From assembly GCA_022706825.1 (NCBI GenBank), contig JAKJBU010000006.1:1-43603 (forward strand): DNA of 43,603 nucleotides, written 5' to 3'. The notes below the pieces were generated by a model. That model was not told the DNA's origin, searched no databases, and saw only the letters and a program-made list of their open reading frames with translations. How positions within the stretch are numbered: position 1 is the stretch's first letter; every line of letters begins with the position of its first letter. Below are positions 1 to 8,343 of this stretch, piece by piece. The position numbers were made by a program, and so were the translations under genes. Source of the stretch: Bacillota bacterium. GTDB lineage: Bacteria; Bacillota; Clostridia; Lutisporales; Lutisporaceae.

Positions 1-477
1 ACGCTCACCGTAAGGTGCGTTTACAATTTGTATGTTCAATTGCCCTGTTGGGTTTATTTTGTTAGGTATGTCCCTAAATACGGTATTATGGGGCATTACA
101 TAAAACGGAGAACTTACGCCTGTTCTTACATATACCCCGTTTGTAAAGTAAACGGATCTGAATTGATATGCCCCCGGTATCATAGGCATGTCAAAAAATA
201 CATTGCCGGTTGTATTATTTCCGGTACTTTGCAGGTCCGACCAATATTCATCAGTCTCACCAATACTGTAAAGCCCAATATAAGAGTTGCTCTTTTCAGG
301 TATATTTTCATAACTGACAATTCATCTGTCCGCCCGGCCAGGGTGATATGGCTCCCCAGGCGCTGCCTCCATTTTATTGATTATGAAGTATTCCCTATTC
401 TCAGCCTGAACTCCTATTGGTGTTAAAAGCTGAAGAAATAACGCCAATACCAGAATCCACGAAAATATTTTTTTCAT
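1..477 (-). pseudogene. Secreted protein gene, cut by the window edge and apparently frameshifted
   Basis: Reading leftward, an AAAGGAGGT ribosome site precedes an ATG at 477-475. It opens a clean signal peptide (MKKIFSWILVLALFLQ, then a run ending near VQAEN). The frame meets TGA at 324-322 after 51 codons. The same frame is then open for 107 codons to the window edge and reads like real protein (SYENIPEKSNSYIGLY, later VYFTNGVYVRTGVSSPF). Between about 359 and 305 a neighbouring frame reads sensibly instead (GSHITLAGRTDELSV), so the best model is two compensating single-base shifts, one near the GGGG at 354-357 and one near 305-320. It could be a real pseudogene or an assembly error. I do not recognise the family; the mature part looks like a beta-rich extracellular domain. 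Confidence 0.6.
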
Positions 478-833
478 ACAAATATACCTCCTTTACATTT
501 CTAATTTCTGCTCTCCCTCTTAGTCCCTGGGGTATGTGGCTGTTTTTCCTGCTGCTGTTATTTCATAACCATTTATTTCTTGATCAGACAATATCACTAT
601 ATATTTTATTAGACGTTAAATGGTAATTATAGGTAAAATATGATCAAAATCAGTACCAAAAATGCTATTTTGATAAATACTCCCAACCTGCAGCAGATTG
701 AAGGGCCGGGAATTCAGCCCCTAATCTGAATAATTGATATCCGCAAATCAAATAATATTGCTTAACAAGGCACATTTCTGCAGAATTTCCTTTTTTAATA
801 ATGTGCTGTATTTACAAGTAAAGCAGGTATAAA
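478..833. other. 356-bp gap between divergent genes
   Basis: This AT-rich spacer separates the left-edge gene (leftward) from the membrane protein gene at 834. It holds the ribosome site of the left gene at 481-489 and a possible stem-loop with arms CAGATT (694-699) and AATCTG (723-728) around GGGC/GCCC. I see no convincing open frame and no clear -35/-10 pair. Confidence 0.4.
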
Positions 834-1685
834 ATGTCAAACGTAATTTGGTATGCTTCTTTGGCAGGTATCAGCATGGGTATTGCAGCCTATGCCATAT
901 ATATGAAAAGAGACAAATATCAATTTTCTACATATATGGTATTTTATTTATTTTCAGCAACCATTACATGGATGGGTGAATTCATTGTACTTGGCCTGTT
1001 TAATTCTTATGCATATAAAACGGGTATAAGTCAAAATCCATGGGCACAGAACCTGCTTGGCCATTTGCTGCTGAATACAAGCATGTTCCCCGCGGCAGCT
1101 ACAGTAATGATAGCGTATTCATTAAAATCCGGCGGTATTGTTTTAACTACAGCTTTATTTCTGCTTTCGGAGTATATATTTGATAAACTGGGGCTATATG
1201 AGCAGCATTGGTGGAACTATTACATGTCCTTCTTCAATGTTATTGCTTTTATGCTGATTTCCCGGAAATGGTTTTCCAAAATGTATAAAGAACGCCGCGG
1301 GTTGACCAGGGCTGTAACATATTTTTTTATTGCCTTTATATGCATACACTTTCCCTCTCCCATACTGCTGCTGGCAGGCAAGCAGCATTACAAGCTAAGC
1401 TTTATCAGAAATATATTTGATGATTATTATCTGTCAAGTGTTATTTTTTCATTTACATACCATCTTGTCTTATGCTTAATATTTGTATACTTTGTATGCA
1501 TACTTAAAAAATGCTACTGGAAAATCGTACCTTTCATTACTTGCATCACTATTCTGACAATATTTAAAAAAATGAACATCCTGATTATTCATGACGGTTG
1601 GAAATTTATTTATACCATATTGTTGCAGCAAATCAGCATAGCAATATTTATTCTGATTGAAAAATTCACCTTAAAACCGGATTAA
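834..1685 (+). CDS. CBO0543-like multi-pass membrane protein
   Basis: A 283-residue hydrophobic protein with about seven or eight predicted membrane segments, no signal peptide and very short loops. The spacing of aromatic and acidic residues (WMGEF near 45, FDKLGLYEQHWW near 117-128) recalls the CBO0543-type integral membrane proteins of Clostridium and Bacillus, whose function is not established. The ribosome site (AAGCAGGT) is weak, but the first ATG gives a sensible first membrane helix. It is a single gene convergent with the ABC permease 8 bp downstream, with no terminator visible between them. Family assignment is by recollection of pattern; a transport or sensing role would be a guess. 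Confidence 0.65.
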   Translation: MSNVIWYASLAGISMGIAAYAIYMKRDKYQFSTYMVFYLFSATITWMGEFIVLGLFNSYAYKTGISQNPWAQNLLGHLLLNTSMFPAAATVMIAYSLKSGGIVLTTALFLLSEYIFDKLGLYEQHWWNYYMSFFNVIAFMLISRKWFSKMYKERRGLTRAVTYFFIAFICIHFPSPILLLAGKQHYKLSFIRNIFDDYYLSSVIFSFTYHLVLCLIFVYFVCILKKCYWKIVPFITCITILTIFKKMNILIIHDGWKFIYTILLQQISIAIFILIEKFTLKPD

Positions 1686-1693
1686 AGCTGAAT

Positions 1694-3301
1694 TTATGCT
1701 TTTATTGAAATATCTCTGTTCCTGAATCCAATCAATCCTATCCCCGTCAATATGGCGGAAAGGCAAATCAGCCCAAGCAGCGGAGGCAGCGGTAAATTCG
1801 TTATATCAATGGTATAGTGGGCATATGAAAAGGGAGAGATACGCATAAGAGGCCAATCAATTAACTGCGCTTCCCATACAAGCTCCAACATGCAAAAAGA
1901 TGCCCAAACCACCCAGCTCAGAGCTGTTATCCGAGGCCATAAACCATACAATAAAGCCGTTATGCCTAACAGTATCCATACAGGCGGGATCTTTGTAACG
2001 TTCATGGCAAAAATCCGCCAAAAACCATTGCATAAATCCCCTGCTGCAAGCCCATAAGACAGCCCGCCGGCAATGCCCGCAGCCGTTAGCAATGCAGCAG
2101 AGCATAAAGCTGCAATAATTAAATGGCTGCTCATCCATCGAATCCGGCCCACCTGCTTATCCACCAACATTTCCGCTCTGCCTTCGTTTTCTTCTTTTTT
2201 CAGGCGCAATACAGCTGTTATGACATAGGCAGCCGCAAAAAGAGATGCCAGATAAATGCCGATACTAATAAAGACATAGCCCAAACCCGCTTCATCGATC
2301 CAATCCGTACCCCCCAAGCCGGACAGCCAGCCGCTTATCCCGCCGGATTTGGATAAGCCGGGAGAGAAGGCCGAAAATACAACTATATACAATACCGTCC
2401 CCGCCAGCCAGCCGATAAAGCTTCTCTTATGCAGCCTCCAGGCTAATGCCAAAGGGCTGGAAAGACTGGGAGCCGCTTCTGAAAGCCCCGGACGGGCCAA
2501 AAGGACACCTGCCCCCAGATCTCTGCGGGCAGAAAGCACATATGCAATAGCGACAGGAATGGCCGCAAAAACAGAAAAATGTATCAGGCTCCAGCCATGA
2601 TTGCCGGCAAAGGGTTTGGTCACCCGCTGCCAGGCCATGGGAGTAACCCATCTTAATAAGGTATAACCGCCCCCTAAGTTATTTAGGACCATCATCACTA
2701 TTCCCAGCCCTATAACTGCCACGCCAAATCCCCGTGCAGTTCCGCTGTTTTCCCGGAGCTGAACGCCTAAAGCGCCTATCCCTGCAAAAAAACACCCGAC
2801 AACCGACATGGTCCCTCCTAACAGAAAGGAACCCGCCGCAGCACCCCCAAGGGCAATGTTACTCAAGGCAATCAGCACTCCTGATGATAGATTTAAAATA
2901 ACGGCAAGAAGCAGCGCAGCAGTCAGATTGGCATAAGGCCCTACTGCATATGCACGAATCAGCTCGCTGCGGCCTGTTTCTTCATCTCTTCGGGTGTGCC
3001 GTATTACGGTAAGCAGGCTGCCGATTCCCAGCACAAGCGCCATTTGTGAAGTGCCCCGCCATACAATAGCTCCTGAAAGGTCAAAGGACATAACCGGGCC
3101 AAGAACTGCAGAAACTAACGGGTCTTTATCAAATTCAGCCAATACGCTCTGCATTCCCTTATCGGCCATAGCGGTGAAAGTAACTGCCACAATTAAAGCC
3201 AGAATCACAGGAAGTAATATCCAGAGGGGCAGCAAGTACCTGTCCCTGCGCAGAATTAACCTGATAAGCGTCCCGGTTCCTGAAAAATCACTGATTCTCA
3301 T
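1694..3301 (-). CDS. ABC-2 type exporter permease (antibiotic-exporter class)
   Basis: A 535-residue permease with about twelve membrane segments in two similar halves (helices near 20-40, 95-270, then 295-530). This resembles the large permeases annotated as exporters of polyketide-type antibiotics. It starts inside the end of the ATPase gene (4-bp overlap), so the two are translationally coupled and almost certainly form one transporter. Such pairs pump out hydrophobic drugs or peptides. The substrate cannot be read from the sequence. The TetR regulator across the shared promoter fits a drug-responsive exporter. Confidence 0.85.
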   Translation of the reverse strand: MRISDFSGTGTLIRLILRRDRYLLPLWILLPVILALIVAVTFTAMADKGMQSVLAEFDKDPLVSAVLGPVMSFDLSGAIVWRGTSQMALVLGIGSLLTVIRHTRRDEETGRSELIRAYAVGPYANLTAALLLAVILNLSSGVLIALSNIALGGAAAGSFLLGGTMSVVGCFFAGIGALGVQLRENSGTARGFGVAVIGLGIVMMVLNNLGGGYTLLRWVTPMAWQRVTKPFAGNHGWSLIHFSVFAAIPVAIAYVLSARRDLGAGVLLARPGLSEAAPSLSSPLALAWRLHKRSFIGWLAGTVLYIVVFSAFSPGLSKSGGISGWLSGLGGTDWIDEAGLGYVFISIGIYLASLFAAAYVITAVLRLKKEENEGRAEMLVDKQVGRIRWMSSHLIIAALCSAALLTAAGIAGGLSYGLAAGDLCNGFWRIFAMNVTKIPPVWILLGITALLYGLWPRITALSWVVWASFCMLELVWEAQLIDWPLMRISPFSYAHYTIDITNLPLPPLLGLICLSAILTGIGLIGFRNRDISIKA

Positions 3302-4206
3302 TTTGCTGTTCCCCCTTTTTCACCAATACCGTCACCGTAATGGCGCATGAAAAGCTCCTCCAAACTGGGCGGTTCAACCGTCAAGGACTTGATTTCCAAA
3401 GGCAGCAGCATCTCCATTACCTTCGTCATAGCATCGGAATCCACTGAAAAACTATATTTAAGGCCCTTCCGGGACATATCATAAACTCCGTATAGCTTTC
3501 CCAGCCCAATAGCAGCGGTGCCGGTCTCCACGTTCACAGTGGAACGGGTAAGATGCCGAAGCTGTGATATGGTTCCCGATTCCACAATCTGCCCTTGCCG
3601 GATAATGCTTACCCTGTCGCACAGAGCCTCCACCTCCGACAGTATATGGCTTGACAGCAGCACGGTCTTACCGGCTTTTTTTATTTCTGCCACGCATTCC
3701 TGAAAGACTGCCTCCATTAAAGGGTCAAGCCCCGAGGTGGGCTCATCCAAAAGATACAATTCCGCCTCACAGGAAAAGGCTGCCACCAAAGCTACCTTCT
3801 GCCGGTTCCCTTTGGAATAGGTTCCGCTCTTTTTGGCCGGATCAAGCTGAAAGCGCTCCAACAGCTGTTTTTTCCTTGAAACGTCAAGCCCTCCGTGCAG
3901 CCGTCCGAGGAGGTCAATGATTTCACCGCCGGACAGGTCGGGCCACAGAGTAACATCACCGGGGACATAAGCAAGCCGGCGATGCAGCCTGACAGCATCC
4001 TTCCATGGATCACCGTCAAGCAGTGTAATCTGACCCGATGTTTTTCGCAAAATCCCCAGCAGGATGCGGATAGTCGTGGACTTCCCGGCTCCGTTGGGGC
4101 CGATAAATCCGTGTACCTCCCCTTGCCGCACTGTGAGATTGATTCCCCTTAATGCCCGGGTAGAGCCAAAAGACTTGGTCAGCTTTTGAATATCAATCAC
4201 ATTCAT
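3298..4206 (-). CDS. ABC transporter ATP-binding protein
   Basis: A 302-residue ATPase of the CcmA/drug-exporter class. Walker A is GPNGAGKS at 36-43, the signature region is YSKGNRQK at 130-137 (an unusual variant of LSGGQ), Walker B is YLLDEP at 151-156, and the H-loop lies in LLSSHILSEVE near 185-195. A C-terminal extension of about 80 residues follows, as in drug-efflux ATPases. It energises the permease encoded immediately downstream. Transcription probably starts at the promoter at 4258-4286, next to a palindrome shared with the divergent tetR gene. Confidence 0.92.
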   Translation of the reverse strand: MNVIDIQKLTKSFGSTRALRGINLTVRQGEVHGFIGPNGAGKSTTIRILLGILRKTSGQITLLDGDPWKDAVRLHRRLAYVPGDVTLWPDLSGGEIIDLLGRLHGGLDVSRKKQLLERFQLDPAKKSGTYSKGNRQKVALVAAFSCEAELYLLDEPTSGLDPLMEAVFQECVAEIKKAGKTVLLSSHILSEVEALCDRVSIIRQGQIVESGTISQLRHLTRSTVNVETGTAAIGLGKLYGVYDMSRKGLKYSFSVDSDAMTKVMEMLLPLEIKSLTVEPPSLEELFMRHYGDGIGEKGGTAK

Positions 4207-4257
4207 ATACTGCCCTCCCGTTTTATATGTTTTATAATATTTTGTTATTATATCTCT

Positions 4258-4286
4258 ATATTATCTAATCTTATTTCTCCTGTCAA
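4258..4286 (-). promoter_or_regulatory. Vegetative promoter of the ABC exporter operon
   Basis: On the minus strand a perfect TTGACA (4286-4281) is followed after 17 bp by TAATAT (4263-4258). It drives the ATPase-permease pair and sits beside the 4288-4325 inverted repeat. Confidence 0.6.
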
Positions 4287-4287
4287 T

Positions 4288-4325
4288 AAGTTTTATATAT
4301 TTTATATTGACCCGTTATAAAACTT
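4288..4325. promoter_or_regulatory. Inverted repeat, probable TetR operator
   Basis: Arms AAGTTTTAT (4288-4296) and ATAAAACTT (4317-4325) are perfectly complementary with a 20-bp spacer. The repeat brackets the -35 of the tetR promoter and abuts the -35 of the divergent exporter promoter, which is where an autorepressing TetR protein would act. Binding is inferred from position only. Confidence 0.5.
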
Positions 4326-4335
4326 CTAGTATAAT
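4307..4335 (+). promoter_or_regulatory. Vegetative promoter of the tetR gene
   Basis: TTGACC (4307-4312), a 17-bp spacer, then a perfect TATAAT (4330-4335), followed by the ribosome site GGGGTG at 4342-4347. Confidence 0.7.
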
Positions 4336-4354
4336 TGAGACGGGGTGAAAAACC

Positions 4355-4957
4355 ATGAACGGATATGAGCGCAGAACAGAATTGAAAAAAGACAAAATAC
4401 GTGCTGCCGCATTAGAGCTTTTTTGCATGTACGGTACGGAAAAGACCAGTATAAATGAAATCGCACAGAAGGCGGGGGTTGCACCGGCCAGTATTTATAA
4501 TTATTTCGGAAGCAAGGAAGGCCTGATGAAGGATACAACCATAAACCTCCTTGAAAATGGCTGGAGAGCAAGAAAAGAGCTGTGGGAAACCGACCTGCCT
4601 TTTCCTGAGCTGGTGAAGCGTGCCATATCAATGAATTATGATTTTATTGACCATATCAATCTGGATACTCTAAGTGCATTGTTTAATACCGATCCTGAGA
4701 TAAAGAAGCTGGCAGATGATTATTATAAGCACAAGTATCCTTATATCGTAAGCCAATTCATTGAAAAAGGCCGAAGGGAAGGCTATATACGCAAAGATAT
4801 TTCAGTAGAAGCAGCTACAATTTATCTTAAAATGTATCAGGACCTGTTCCAGCAGCCTGAAATACTGCGGAACAGAAACAAAGATTTGTTTAAGGAATTA
4901 TGTGATTTAATGCTGTACGGTTTGGCGGGGCAGCCTATTACCTCCAAAACGGAGTAA
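4355..4957 (+). CDS. TetR/AcrR family transcriptional regulator
   Basis: A 200-residue protein with a classic TetR N-terminal DNA-binding domain: residues 12-58 include LELFCMYGTEKTSINEIA, AGVAPASIYNYFGSKEGL and the start of helix 4. A helical ligand-binding domain follows. It is divergent from the ABC exporter genes with 148 bp between start codons. It most likely represses that operon and itself until a ligand, perhaps the exported compound, binds. The gene ends at a clear hairpin terminator (5007-5040), so it is monocistronic. Confidence 0.92.
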   Translation: MNGYERRTELKKDKIRAAALELFCMYGTEKTSINEIAQKAGVAPASIYNYFGSKEGLMKDTTINLLENGWRARKELWETDLPFPELVKRAISMNYDFIDHINLDTLSALFNTDPEIKKLADDYYKHKYPYIVSQFIEKGRREGYIRKDISVEAATIYLKMYQDLFQQPEILRNRNKDLFKELCDLMLYGLAGQPITSKTE

Positions 4958-5006
4958 GGAAAAAAACATAAAAGCCTCTCAATTATTAATCAGGAAATAC
5001 AGCTTC

Positions 5007-5040
5007 AGGACAAGGTATCTTCACCTTGTCCTATTATTTT
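5007..5040 (+). terminator. Intrinsic terminator after tetR
   Basis: A perfect 10-bp stem AGGACAAGGT / ACCTTGTCCT with a 6-base loop (5007-5032) is followed by ATTATTTT. Confidence 0.8.
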
Positions 5041-5056
5041 CCAGTTTTCAGACAAG

Positions 5057-5085
5057 GCATATGAGGCAAGATATTAACATACAAT
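5057..5085 (+). promoter_or_regulatory. Candidate sigma-E (mother-cell sporulation) promoter
   Basis: GCATATG (5057-5063), 14 bp, then CATACAAT (5078-5085). The -10 matches the Bacillus sigma-E form CATACA[ACT]T exactly, and the -35 matches six of seven positions of [GT][AC]ATATT at the usual spacing. Transcription would start near 5092, about 20 bases before the capA-like start codon. Confidence 0.6.
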
Positions 5086-5111
5086 GTTAGTGACATTCCT
5101 GGGTATGGGAG

Positions 5112-6128
5112 ATGATTGAAGCTGTGAAAAAATACTTGATGCTGGGGCTTCTTTCGCTGCTGATTATGGTTTCTGATCAGCCGAAGCAATCGGAAGAAAG
5201 CATAAAAATTGTACTTGGCGGAGATGTACTTCTCGACGGGTCTGTGGGCTGGCTTATTGAAAATCAGGGATGCAGCAGCATATGGGGAGATATGATTAGT
5301 ATCCTCACTTCCGCTGATTTTTCAATGGTGAATCTTGAAAATCCCTTAAGCAGCAGGGGCAGCATGGAAAAAGACAAGCAGTTCACATTCAGGGGAAAGC
5401 CCGCATATGTAAAAGCTTTGGAATCTGCGGGAATTGATATGGTTTCACTGGCTAACAATCATGTCCTGGATTACGGAAAAACCGCCCTCATGGATACAAT
5501 GAAGCATCTGGATGATGCCGGAATTCTCTATGCCGGTGCGGGACAAAATGAGGATGCCGCAAGCATGCCGGTATTTATTGATAAGGGAGCAGTAAGTATG
5601 GCTGTTCTGTGCTCCAGCCATGTTATTCCCTTTGTGCACTGGCATGCAGGCAAAAACAAGCCTGGGGTTGCAAGCGCATATGATCCTGCAAGACTTATAT
5701 CAGAGGTTGCATCGGCTTCTGAAAAGGCAGATATAGTCCTGGTATACCTTCACTGGGGAAAAGAAATGAAATCCCAGCCTGTCCAATACCAGAAAAACAT
5801 TGCCCGGATGCTGATAGATGCCGGCGCGGATCTGGTAATTGGTTCACACCCTCATATTATTCAAGGCCTTGAATTTTATAAGGGAAAACTAATCGCCTAC
5901 AGCCTGGGTAATCTTGTCTTCACCAACAGCTTCAGAGAAACAATGCTTCTCAGTATCAGGCTTTCAAAGCAGGAAATGTTGGAAGCTCATGTGATTCCAT
6001 GCATGATTAAATCCTCGAAAACAATGCTTGTTAAAGATGAACAGAAAAAGCAGGATTTTATTGATAAGCTGAATTCACTGTCCCCTGGTGTACAGGTGCA
6101 TAAGGACGGAAGAATAACCCCGGACTGA
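5112..6128 (+). CDS. CapA family protein (metallophosphatase-like fold)
   Basis: A 338-residue protein with an N-terminal membrane anchor or signal at 8-21 followed by the CapA/PgsA fold. Family motifs appear in order: LGGDVLLDG near 35, NLENPLS near 75, SLANNHVLDYG near 113, GAGQNEDA near 140, YLHWGKEM near 212, GSHPHIIQG near 242 and YSLGNLVFTN near 263. The Asp/Asn/His set resembles calcineurin-like metal ligands. Relatives take part in poly-gamma-glutamate capsule synthesis, but many clostridial copies have no capsule genes nearby, as here. The candidate sigma-E promoter upstream suggests a role in the mother cell during sporulation, which is my inference. The start is supported by the preceding GGGTATGGGAG. 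Confidence 0.82.
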   Translation: MIEAVKKYLMLGLLSLLIMVSDQPKQSEESIKIVLGGDVLLDGSVGWLIENQGCSSIWGDMISILTSADFSMVNLENPLSSRGSMEKDKQFTFRGKPAYVKALESAGIDMVSLANNHVLDYGKTALMDTMKHLDDAGILYAGAGQNEDAASMPVFIDKGAVSMAVLCSSHVIPFVHWHAGKNKPGVASAYDPARLISEVASASEKADIVLVYLHWGKEMKSQPVQYQKNIARMLIDAGADLVIGSHPHIIQGLEFYKGKLIAYSLGNLVFTNSFRETMLLSIRLSKQEMLEAHVIPCMIKSSKTMLVKDEQKKQDFIDKLNSLSPGVQVHKDGRITPD

Positions 6129-6184
6129 TTTAATCTCCTTTAATTATTTTCCGTTTAATAATCTTGTAAAACTATTCTTCTGAA

Positions 6185-6212
6185 TTGAATAACCTTTACA
6201 TTATGATATAAT
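6185..6212 (+). promoter_or_regulatory. Vegetative promoter of the MATE gene
   Basis: TTGAAT (6185-6190), 16 bp, TATAAT (6207-6212), about 50 bp before the start codon. Confidence 0.55.
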
Positions 6213-6265
6213 ATCTATGTATTCAACAAATATCTTGTTTATAATATGCAATGGAGAAAACTAAC

Positions 6266-7642
6266 ATGGAATATGTAAATCCGTTAGGTAAAGAAAAAGT
6301 TTCAAAGCTATTGGCCGAATATTCGGTACCTGCCATTGTAGGCATGATAGTTAATTCCATATATAATATCGTCGATAGAATTTTTATAGGAAACAGCAGT
6401 GATTTAGGAACCTTCGGCTTAGCCGGAATCACTATCGGTTTCCCGATTATGATAATACTCCTCTCAATGGGGCTTCTGTTCGGGGTAGGAGGAGCCACCT
6501 TATTCTCAATAAAATTGGGAGAAGGACAGTCCGAAGAAGCTGACCGTGCCCTGGGCAATGCTTTTTCCTTAATGGTTATTGCCGGAGCATTATTCATGAT
6601 TACAGGTCAGATTTTACTTCGGCCTTTATTAACCTTGTTTGGTGCCAGTGAAGCTGTATTACCTTACTCAATGGAATACATGAGGGTAATTTTCTTTGGG
6701 GCGATTTTTCAGGTAATAGGTATGGGCATGAATAATTTTATACGCGCTGACGGAAGCCCCCGGACAGCGATGTTAACAATGTTCCTTGGCGCGGGTCTTA
6801 ACACTTTGCTGGATCCATTATTCATTTATGTCTTTAGAATGGGTATGACCGGAGCTGCACTTGCCACCATACTGGCTCAATGCATTTCAGCTACTTGGGT
6901 AGTTATGTATTTTATCGGCAAACACAGTAAACATAAGCTTAAACGCAAATACATGAAGCTTAAGCTAAATGTTGTATTAACAATTACTTCTTTAGGCATT
7001 CCCGGATTTGCATTACAACTGGCCAATAGCCTTCTGAATGCAATACTTAACAAAAGCCTGCTCATATACGGAGGAGATATTGCAGTGTCCGGCATGGGAA
7101 TAATAAACAGTCTTCAGACTATATTTTACATGCCCATTATTGGCATAAAACAAGGCGTTCAGCCAATTATCAGCTTCAACTACGGGGCAAGAAAATTTGA
7201 CAGGGTAAAAGAAGCGGTGAAGCTTGCTGTAATTTCCGCAACTGCAATTGTGGTTTTCGGCTATGTTATAACAAGGTTGTTCCCGAGACAAATCATATCC
7301 ATATTCAATCGTGATCCTGATCTGATAGGGTTTGGAAGCTACGGTATAACAGCCTGGTTCTTATGTATGCCTGTCGTCGGATTCCAGATAATTACTTCAC
7401 ATTTCTTTCAGGCTATCGGAAAATCAAAGGCTGCAATGTTCTTAACGCTTACAAGGCAGGTAATCTTTCTGATTCCCGCCCTTATAATATTCCCTAAATT
7501 CTGGGGCATTAGCGGTTTATTGCATGCTGCTCCCTTTGCAGACTTTTTTTCAGCTTTATTGACCGGCATATGGTTTTATTATGGTAATAAAAATTTAGAA
7601 AAATATCCATTAGCAACAATCTCAAATAACTCGATTAAATGA
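6266..7642 (+). CDS. MATE family multidrug/cation antiporter
   Basis: A 458-residue inner-membrane protein with about twelve helices in two MatE halves (roughly 15-230 and 235-445). Conserved family segments include PAIVGMIVNSIYNIVDRIFIG near 25-45, FIRADGSPRTAM near 155, and GVQPIISFNYGARKFDRVKEA near 295-315 in the second half. It exports organic cations or drugs in exchange for sodium or protons; the substrate is unknown. I start it at ATG 6266, because GGAG lies 9 bases before it, rather than at the in-frame ATG at 6251, which has no ribosome site. It is preceded by its own promoter and appears monocistronic. Confidence 0.93.
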   Translation: MEYVNPLGKEKVSKLLAEYSVPAIVGMIVNSIYNIVDRIFIGNSSDLGTFGLAGITIGFPIMIILLSMGLLFGVGGATLFSIKLGEGQSEEADRALGNAFSLMVIAGALFMITGQILLRPLLTLFGASEAVLPYSMEYMRVIFFGAIFQVIGMGMNNFIRADGSPRTAMLTMFLGAGLNTLLDPLFIYVFRMGMTGAALATILAQCISATWVVMYFIGKHSKHKLKRKYMKLKLNVVLTITSLGIPGFALQLANSLLNAILNKSLLIYGGDIAVSGMGIINSLQTIFYMPIIGIKQGVQPIISFNYGARKFDRVKEAVKLAVISATAIVVFGYVITRLFPRQIISIFNRDPDLIGFGSYGITAWFLCMPVVGFQIITSHFFQAIGKSKAAMFLTLTRQVIFLIPALIIFPKFWGISGLLHAAPFADFFSALLTGIWFYYGNKNLEKYPLATISNNSIK

Positions 7643-7690
7643 TCATTCCGAACACATCATCAGAACTTTTCAAAAATACTCGCATCAATA

Positions 7691-7712
7691 CATGGTAAAT
7701 TCATGGTAAATT
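7691..7712 (+). repeat. Perfect 11-bp tandem direct repeat
   Basis: CATGGTAAATT occurs twice in a row (7691-7701, 7702-7712), one helical turn apart, in the spacer before the small coat-protein pair. It could be a regulator site or a chance duplication. Confidence 0.5.
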
Positions 7713-7823
7713 CCATTTTTACTTGCCTTTCTTGCCTATCTTGCGCCCTCTTGTCCCCTGAATAGAACTGACAAATTTCCGGCAGAATAATAAATAAGAT
7801 CAATTTTAAGGATGGTGGCATAT

Positions 7824-8042
7824 ATGAGAAATCTATCAGACGCTGAAGTATTATCTCTGACCGCACTGCTGAAAATGGAGCAGGACAGCCTGACGGTATC
7901 CAGGGCTCTGCATACTTTAATCAGCAATGATGAATTAAAAAAGCAAAGTGAAGCAGGCATGCTGGCGGCAGAAGGAAGGATCAAGGGCATTCGGCAGTTT
8001 ATCGTGGAAAATGGCATAACTAATATACAGGAGGTACAGTGA
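7824..8042 (+). CDS. Small acidic helical protein paired with a coat protein
   Basis: A 72-residue, mostly alpha-helical protein (LSDAEVLSLTALLKMEQDSL at 4-23). The start is ATG 7824 because GGTGG at 7814-7818 is well placed for it; the upstream in-frame ATG at 7812 has no ribosome site. It ends one base before the start of the CotF-like gene, so the two are cotranscribed. Small proteins of this kind often precede CotF-like proteins in clostridia and are presumed spore-coat components, but no function is known. A weak sigma-G-like pair, TGAATA (7759-7764) and CAGAATA (7783-7789), lies upstream. Confidence 0.7.
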   Translation: MRNLSDAEVLSLTALLKMEQDSLTVSRALHTLISNDELKKQSEAGMLAAEGRIKGIRQFIVENGITNIQEVQ

Positions 8043-8043
8043 T

Positions 8044-8337
8044 ATGGCTTCAATGATTGGAAATATTGTAAAGAACAATACGGACATAACTGATGAAGTT
8101 ATTCTGACTAGTATGCTCGGCTCTTTAAAAGCAATTGCCGCTGCATATTTTACTGCAACAATGACAGGTACCACACCGGAGCTGAAGTCAATGCTTTCAA
8201 GCGCTCTGGTACAAGTAATGAATAGCCATTCCGTACTGACAGAGCTGGCTGTAAAACATGGATGGGAAAGGCCCTACGTTTCACCTGCGGAACAGCTGGC
8301 AGACGTATATAAATATTCAATAACAGAAAAGCAATAA
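8044..8337 (+). CDS. CotF-like spore coat protein, short form
   Basis: A 97-residue protein matching the Coat_F helical-pair pattern: ITDEVILTSMLGSLKAIAAA at 14-33, TTPELKSMLSSAL near 42-54, a conserved His in NSHSVLTELAVKHGW near 60-74, and a C-terminal YVSPAEQLADV. The family forms ferritin-like helical hairpins found in the inner spore coat. A strong ribosome site (AGGAGG) lies at the end of the preceding gene. The transcript then runs into the long palindrome at 8344-8447, whose run of T residues makes it a likely terminator. Confidence 0.75.
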   Translation: MASMIGNIVKNNTDITDEVILTSMLGSLKAIAAAYFTATMTGTTPELKSMLSSALVQVMNSHSVLTELAVKHGWERPYVSPAEQLADVYKYSITEKQ

Positions 8338-8343
8338 CCCTTG

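Noticed and set aside
322-324. TGA read as an amino acid (selenocysteine or recoding)
   Set aside because: Many normal genes in the window use TGA as stop, no SECIS-like hairpin was seen, and a different reading frame makes better sense across the gap.
28-426. Plus-strand open frame of 132 codons at the left edge
   Set aside because: No ribosome site and an implausible Cys/Arg/Tyr-rich composition; the minus strand carries a signal-peptide gene with AAAGGAGGT across the same bases.
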